The notes under the pieces are model-generated. The model did not search any database. It saw nothing but the letters and a program-made list of their open reading frames with translations, and had not been told where the DNA came from. Below, one piece after another: positions 58,660 to 64,000 of a DNA stretch of 64,000 bases. How positions within the stretch are numbered: the stretch's first letter is position 1; each line of letters starts with the position of its first letter. Position numbers and translations under genes: made by a program. This DNA comes from Urechis unicinctus. Its lineage: Eukaryota > Annelida > Polychaeta > Xenopneusta > Urechidae. The stretch lies in assembly GCA_034190875.2 (NCBI GenBank), contig CM067355.1, positions 32,045,335 to 32,109,334 on the forward strand, read 5' to 3'.

Positions 58660-59340
58660 TATATAACTTGGTGTATAACTGGCATTGGTGATCATTATTT
58701 GTAATATGGGCTGATAACATTATCTAACTCTGCGTCATGCTTTAGATTTCAACATCCAATGGTGACTGACTTCCACTGGTCGAAATATTTGATGAGAATC
58801 AAGTGACTTGTTGAACGAAGATCGACACCTGATTCCTCAAAAAGGTCAAACAAACCTTCATATTTTGTCCATAGGTGTGGTCCACCCACTGTGAATGTGC
58901 TTTTTGTGGCGTTTTTGGTGAGCTTAATTATTTTTTGTTGATTTCAAAACCTACAACGAGTACTAATTTAACACGAAAATTGGTCTGGCCGCGCCTGCAT
59001 GGTCTGGACTAGACACTATAACCACGTCTAGCAAATTTGACTCGTGCAACATGTAATGCTGTCAGGAGCATTGGTATCCATATACATGTATATATGTCTT
59101 AAAGAATAATCATTCAAACTGCTCGTTTGGTGTAAAACGGGCAATGGTGTTCAATACTAATCAATAACGATGATTGCATTAACTGACTCTTTGTCATGTT
59201 TTAGATTTTCCATACAAAGGGACTGACTTGCGCGGGGTTGAAATATTTGATGAGAATCAAGTGACTTGCTGAAAGAAGATTGACACCCATTTACTCTAAA
59301 AGGTAAGACAAACTTCATGGTTGTCAGTGAGTGCTTTTCA
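58660..59340. repeat. Upstream module of NLR-B, two copies
   Basis: Same module as at 33.2-34.3 kb: core GAAATATTTGATGAGAATCA at about 58782 and 59240, each followed by AGTGACTTG and AGAAGAT. Confidence 0.85.
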
Positions 59341-61295
59341 TTACAAAAAAATCACTGAGATTTAGTCACCCCTTGATATTAGAAGAGCCCTATTAAAGCC
59401 AATGTTTTGATACGACCATGTTGAAAACCGCCATCCAACTTCTGATCAAAGTTACATTCTAATTACAAATGAATGTAAAAATGACACGCATTCCCATAGA
59501 GTTTGGGTACTATCGCATTTCAGCATTTGCGTATAGAGGCTTTAAGGGTCAACTGCTAATTATAAAGAGCCACCTTCAACTATAAGCAATCAAACTGTAC
59601 AATCCCTATGAATCAAAACGTGCACCAATCAGACTCGCTTTCCTGAATCAAACGTTGTCAAACGTTGGATTGAAGCAGTCATGAAAACATATTTCACCAG
59701 AGATTTTCAGTGAATTTGCGCAATTGTAACTCAGCAAATCGAATTATTTGATCATACAGTTTTGTCCTTATATCAGAGCTACCCAATACTCGTGTATGCT
59801 TCGCTGTCAGCCGTGGTGAAGTTTAAGACAACAGAAACCTCGACTTCACATTGCTAAAGAAACCCATTGACACATTGTCAACTAACTTTAAAATGCACCA
59901 GGAAGAACAATTAGGCTTTCCTCGATTTGGCATCACAAGCAACGATTTGTTATCCATTTTGACTGGCACCTTTATGCTTCCTACATTAAGCTTTGTGTCT
60001 CAGGGGTTCTGTTTTCATGCAATGTCCACACAATCTGTTTAGCTTCATCACTGCCCACGTGATACCTCATAGAGTGCAGTATGCCAGTTGCTGTTGATCA
60101 GCAGCATATTTCGCTATTAGTCAATCCCTTGATTAATGAAGTTATCATATGAAAACGCAACACTGACCTATTGGCTGAATAAGTATAGGTAATTTATACA
60201 ATATATCTTAGCAACCAGTTTCTCCGTGTCCCCATCATATCATTGATTTGTTTCATTAACCTGCCATTATCAGTACTATAGTAGATTATACCGGGAGAAT
60301 TACACGTGCTCAAACTTAAGAGGTGCTGAATGAACTAGCATTGTATGGCAAATATTTTAGCAGTCGAGATAAACCAGTTAGTTTTTGGATAATATTTCGC
60401 TTTAAATCATACTTAAACATGTGGGTTTGAAATATGGTAAACGACTTTCACCTCTCCGAAGCCGACATGTGGCCACTTAGATTTGAGGTTACGTCCAAAG
60501 TGGGGAGGGCATCAGGATTCGTCCTCCCATTATTAAATAGAAATCATATACGCTGTGATTTCTCGTTCATTGGTTTATTCATGGCATTGAAGCTATATGT
60601 CCATAGGTTCATGATTAAACCACCATACTAATAACATTTATCAGCTTTGATTTCTGTTTTTGTTCATAGCAATTGCAGTAGTTAAAAGTCTTTAACGTGT
60701 ATTTTCACATTGTCTTGCAAGGCTGTAAGGTGGGTGTTATTTTGGTGTTCATAGAGATTTGATGATTCACACAAAAACTATCTATTCCTCACTTATCCAC
60801 CTTATGCCTGTGCAATCGGCAATAAGTGGTTATTGAACAAAACCTTTGAACTGACAACCTTTAGTCAGTTTAACCAGTGAAAACAGCTAGCTTCACAAAC
60901 CAAAAGGTCCACACGAACTCATGGTTCCATGTGTACGCAAGATGCACACATATCAACGCTGCTCTCAAGCAATAATTATTTTGATAACAGGGAATTCGTA
61001 TTTCTATAATATAAAAAAGAGTAATCATAGGCATAGTAAGCATGTGACTTTGCAATAAGTGCAGGATTTGATCATGTTATGATATGGTGTATTTTATTTG
61101 GGAAAACAGGGAATGATAAACTGATAACACCATAATACCCACAACCCACTTGATTTCATTGATATAATCAAGGTGTTTTATCAGGTCTAGTGAAGTATGT
61201 GCCTGGTTATTTTTAATAGCAACCGAGTTACTTCTATTTGACATGGCATGAAGGCCAATTCATGTTGATCTGCAACTCTCTCTCTCTGCACCCCT
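59341..61295. other. Duplicated NLR upstream sequence, then unique sequence
   Basis: 59460-59850 is homologous to 34360-34740. The remainder is unique, AT-rich and without a supported gene. Confidence 0.6.
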
Positions 61296-61299
61296 ATCG

Positions 61300-62115
61300 C
61301 TCACATTGGAATGAAGACACGCTTTGTATAGGACGGCGTTGAATGGATGGGTGATGGCGTTATTGGGATTGATGACTCGCATTGTATGGGACAGCGAGGA
61401 GAGGATAGGTGACGTCACTGGGAATGATAAGTCGCTTTGTATAACACAGCGAGGAGGGATGGGTGACGTCGCTGAACATGAGAACCCGCTTTGTAAAGGA
61501 CGGCGATGAATGGATGGGTGACGTGACGGGGAATGAGGACCCGCTTTGTATGGGACGGTGAGTAAAGGATGGGTGACGTCACAGGAAATGAGGACATGCT
61601 TTGTATGGGACGGTGAGTAAAGGATGGGTGACGTCAAAGGGAATGAGGACCCCCTTTGTATGGGACGGAGAGTAAAGGATGGATGACGTCACGGGGAATG
61701 AGGACCCGCTTTGTATAGGAAGGCGAGGACAAAATGGGTGACATCACAGGGAATGAGGACCCGATTTGTATATAACACCGATGAACGGATGGGTGACGTC
61801 ACTGGGATTGAGGAACCACTTTGAATTGGACAGCAAAGAAACGATGTGTGACGTCACTGGGAATGAGGACCTGCTTTGTATAGGATGGCGATGAAAGGAT
61901 GGATTACGTCACTGCGAATGAGGACCCGCTCTCTATAGGACGGTGAGGAAAGGATGGTTGACATCATGGGAAACGAGGACCCGCTTTGTATATTACAGCA
62001 AGGATAGGATGGATGGCGTCACTGGAAATGAGAACCCGTCAAGAATAGGATGGTGAAGGGAATGGTGAGTGACGTCACTGGAAATGAGAACCCGTCAAGA
62101 ATAGGATGGTGAAGG
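61300..62115. repeat. 55-bp minisatellite upstream of NLR-B with CRE/ATF-type TGACGTCA
   Basis: About 15 copies. Typical unit: GGATGGGTGACGTCACTGGG then AATGAGGACCCGCTTTGTAT then AGGACGGCGATGAA. Perfect TGACGTCA at 61410, 61574, 61629, 61684, 61794, 61849 and 62070; other units have one-base variants (TGACATCA, TTACGTCA, TGACGTCG). The last copies have a different tail (CGTCAAGAATAGGATGGTGA). Confidence 0.9.
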
Positions 62116-62305
62116 GAATGATGAGTGAACCACTACCAAATATGAACCCAAATGCGATATGAACCTCAATCTCGTGGACTACCACCTTTCACTGCCGCCT
62201 CTGACAACTACCCAACTGCCCATTTCAAATACGATAACAACCTCACACCTTATATGAAAAACGATTTATCTCTAATAACGTTGGTGTTGATGTCCTGGTT
62301 GCAGT

Positions 62306-64000
62306 ATGGGGGCCATCATTGCTGCCATCTCTCGGTTGTGTTGCTGTTCGGAAGAGCCGGAACCCATCATCGCTGGTGTCTACCGCACGATGGGAGTTGA
62401 TATGCCTCCTAATTCATCCGGTCGCGAGGATAATGATTCAGTGAGTTGTTCTCGTCATATCTACTATACCAGTCATTTATGACTTTCCGATCAGTGGAAA
62501 GTTTACATTCAGAGGCAAATCGTATTTAGCTTATTGAAGCCTTAAGTCTGATTTATGCTATTGTTTTTCTATATACGCCCACGTGATTGAACGACCAATA
62601 ATTGCTGAAACCCACTAATTTATATTTATTGATGGGATAGTTCTCTAGAATATGTCCGTTCTGTGTCGAGCTCTTGTGATAATGATATGAAGTACGATCC
62701 AGCAAATGAAATACACGGGGGCAGCGGGCGAATAATTGCATGATTTAAGTAATTGTTTTTCTATATTAGCCCAAGAAATTGGACTCCCAATGGAACCTAC
62801 TAATTTATGTTTATTGATTGGATGGCTCTTTTGTTTCTATTCACTTCGCCACCCCCACACACAACACACACATCCACAACCCACAACGTCTTGCAACTTC
62901 TATTCACTTCGCCACCCCTGATGGCTCAAACAACGTCACATTCACACCCCATGCAACACATCACACACACACGCACACACACACACAAACACACACAAAC
63001 ATACACATACACACACATGCCATGTATGTAACATCCACACACACTCAAACAACACGCACGCAGGATTGAAGGGAATGATTTTTGACAACCCCCCGGAATG
63101 AGAACCCGGTATGTATAGCAGTGAAGGGAATTACGACGTCACTGGAAATGAAATAGAATATGTCCGTTCTTACGTCACTAGTCCTGATGATAATGATTAA
63201 CGGTGAGTTGACATCACAGGATATGTAGCACCACTCAATCACGACTTTAGGATCGGTGTTGATTAAGCCCAGTTATCATTTAAAGAGAATTGCACTGATT
63301 GAACACCATAATTTTATATATATATTATCTTTGCGCTTTCGGGCTTTTACTCACCCCATACTATTTATGATATCCCTCGTCGGTTGTTCCGTGTTTCTAA
63401 TTGAAAAGTAAGATTGTAAAGAATCTCGTTTAAGTACGACAAGAATATTTACATGCTACCCTCCTTTCATTACAAATACGATAACAACCTGACACCTTAT
63501 ATGAAAAACGGCGCTATCTTCATCCAAATCATTTGTCCTGAATGCCTGGGGGAAATAGGGAACGAATTGTTGGGAAGTTAGAGGAGTTGTCTACCGCACG
63601 ATATTCTAGGGTATAATGTATCGAATCACGCGATAACTCGGGGATCAGAATGATGAAATAAAGAGCCTCAGAATCACAGCACTGATGAAATAAAGACTCA
63701 GAACACAGATACGGAAAAGGCCCACGTGATAGGAAGCTGTTGGATTGTGTGCATAGGAGTTTAGGGAGAAGGCCTGTAGAAGCCTTGTTGCCGCCCTGAG
63801 AGATACTGAACAGATACAGCTATGTCAGTTATCAACCATGCCTTAAGAAAATTTTAGACAAGCTGCCAGTTAGAGATGTCCTCAGTATTGATCAGTACAT
63901 GGCAGAGACGGGGCCAAAGGGTACCTATCAAGCAGAAGATTAAAAATAGAAACGAGCAAGAAACAAACCCAGTACGGCAATAGCATCAGTTTAGATCAGC
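62306..64000 (+). pseudogene. NLR-B: second CARD-NACHT gene copy, 5' part only, broken CARD exon
   Basis: Exon 1, 62306-62440 (45 codons, donor CA/GTGAGT, phase 0), reads MGAIIAAISRLCCCSEEPEP and ends GREDNDS, comparable to KFEDDS of NLR-A. The CARD exon starts within about 63540-63600 (homologous to 36300) and runs to the window edge with up to near-identical runs (CAAGCTGCCAGTTAGAGATG), but has many small insertions and deletions versus NLR-A that break the CARD frame. Between them lie decayed extra copies of the exon-1 region (near 62640 and 63150-63190). The NACHT part is outside the window. The open exon 1 with a good donor contrasts with the damaged exon 2. Confidence 0.75.
62945..63025. 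repeat. CA-rich microsatellite
   Basis: Tract of CACACAC with interspersed AAACAC and ATACAC, in the NLR-B first intron. Just before it a phrase ATTCACTTCGCCACCCC is duplicated (62830 and 62898). Confidence 0.85.

Noticed and set aside
61260-61637. 125-codon minus-strand frame with internal repeats
   Set aside because: Reading of the 55-bp minisatellite; 55 is not a multiple of three, so the repeat is not coding-adapted.
62807-63069. Thr/His-rich frames
   Set aside because: Translation of a CA-rich microsatellite.

Overview
This is a stretch of animal (metazoan) nuclear DNA: split genes with GT/AG introns, long gene-poor stretches full of minisatellites, LINE, SINE and DNA-transposon remains, and no operons or bacterial features. 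The gene content (a CARD-NACHT-LRR immune receptor family in tandem, Ser/Thr-repeat transmembrane mucins with SEA domains, a CACT-tailed SINE, P2X7-C-domain sequences) suggests a marine invertebrate. The SINE tail recalls molluscs and other lophotrochozoans, and the NLR style also fits amphioxus or other invertebrate deuterostomes. I cannot fix the phylum from sequence alone.

Left part (1-12.4 kb): two paralogous minus-strand genes for membrane-anchored mucins lie head to tail. Both have the exon order signal peptide / giant Thr-Ser repeat exon / SEA domain / Cys-rich exon / transmembrane exon / short cytoplasmic tail, and intron phases match wherever both copies can be read. Gene A (46-4897) has a 39-bp repeat and runs off the left edge. 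Gene B (about 7.4-12.4 kb) has 63-bp and 30-bp repeats and a clear signal-peptide exon. The repeat sequence has been wholly replaced between paralogues while the exon frame is conserved.

Middle-left (12.4-33 kb): no convincing host gene. It holds a 54-bp satellite (13.7-14.7 kb), several minisatellites, a 110-bp near-perfect hairpin (20.83-20.94 kb), a MULE-type transposase fragment (24.8-25.15 kb) and two decayed LINE reverse-transcriptase relics (18.2-18.8 and 25.7-26.8 kb).

NLR region (33-43.8 kb): an upstream module repeated three times and a 55-bp minisatellite precede a CARD-NACHT-LRR gene (about 35.67-42.16 kb, plus strand, four recognisable exons). Its P-loop lies in a different frame from both flanks. 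A SINE with a 13-bp target-site duplication lies in its last intron, and a 5'-truncated LINE with an open RT frame lies just after its stop codon. The same upstream modules, 55-bp minisatellite and 5' exons recur at 58.65-64 kb as a second, broken copy cut by the window edge. In that copy the 55-bp array carries seven perfect TGACGTCA (CRE/ATF-type) palindromes, and the first exon predicts a myristoyl/palmitoyl-like N-terminus.

Right-middle (46.3-58.6 kb): two broken copies of a P2X7-C-domain gene lie in opposite orientation, making a large inverted repeat with features of a DNA transposon (candidate terminal inverted repeats, and an unrelated gene tail on the other strand shared by both arms). 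At 57.6-58.6 kb there is a broken fossil resembling a Polinton-like, capsid-bearing element.
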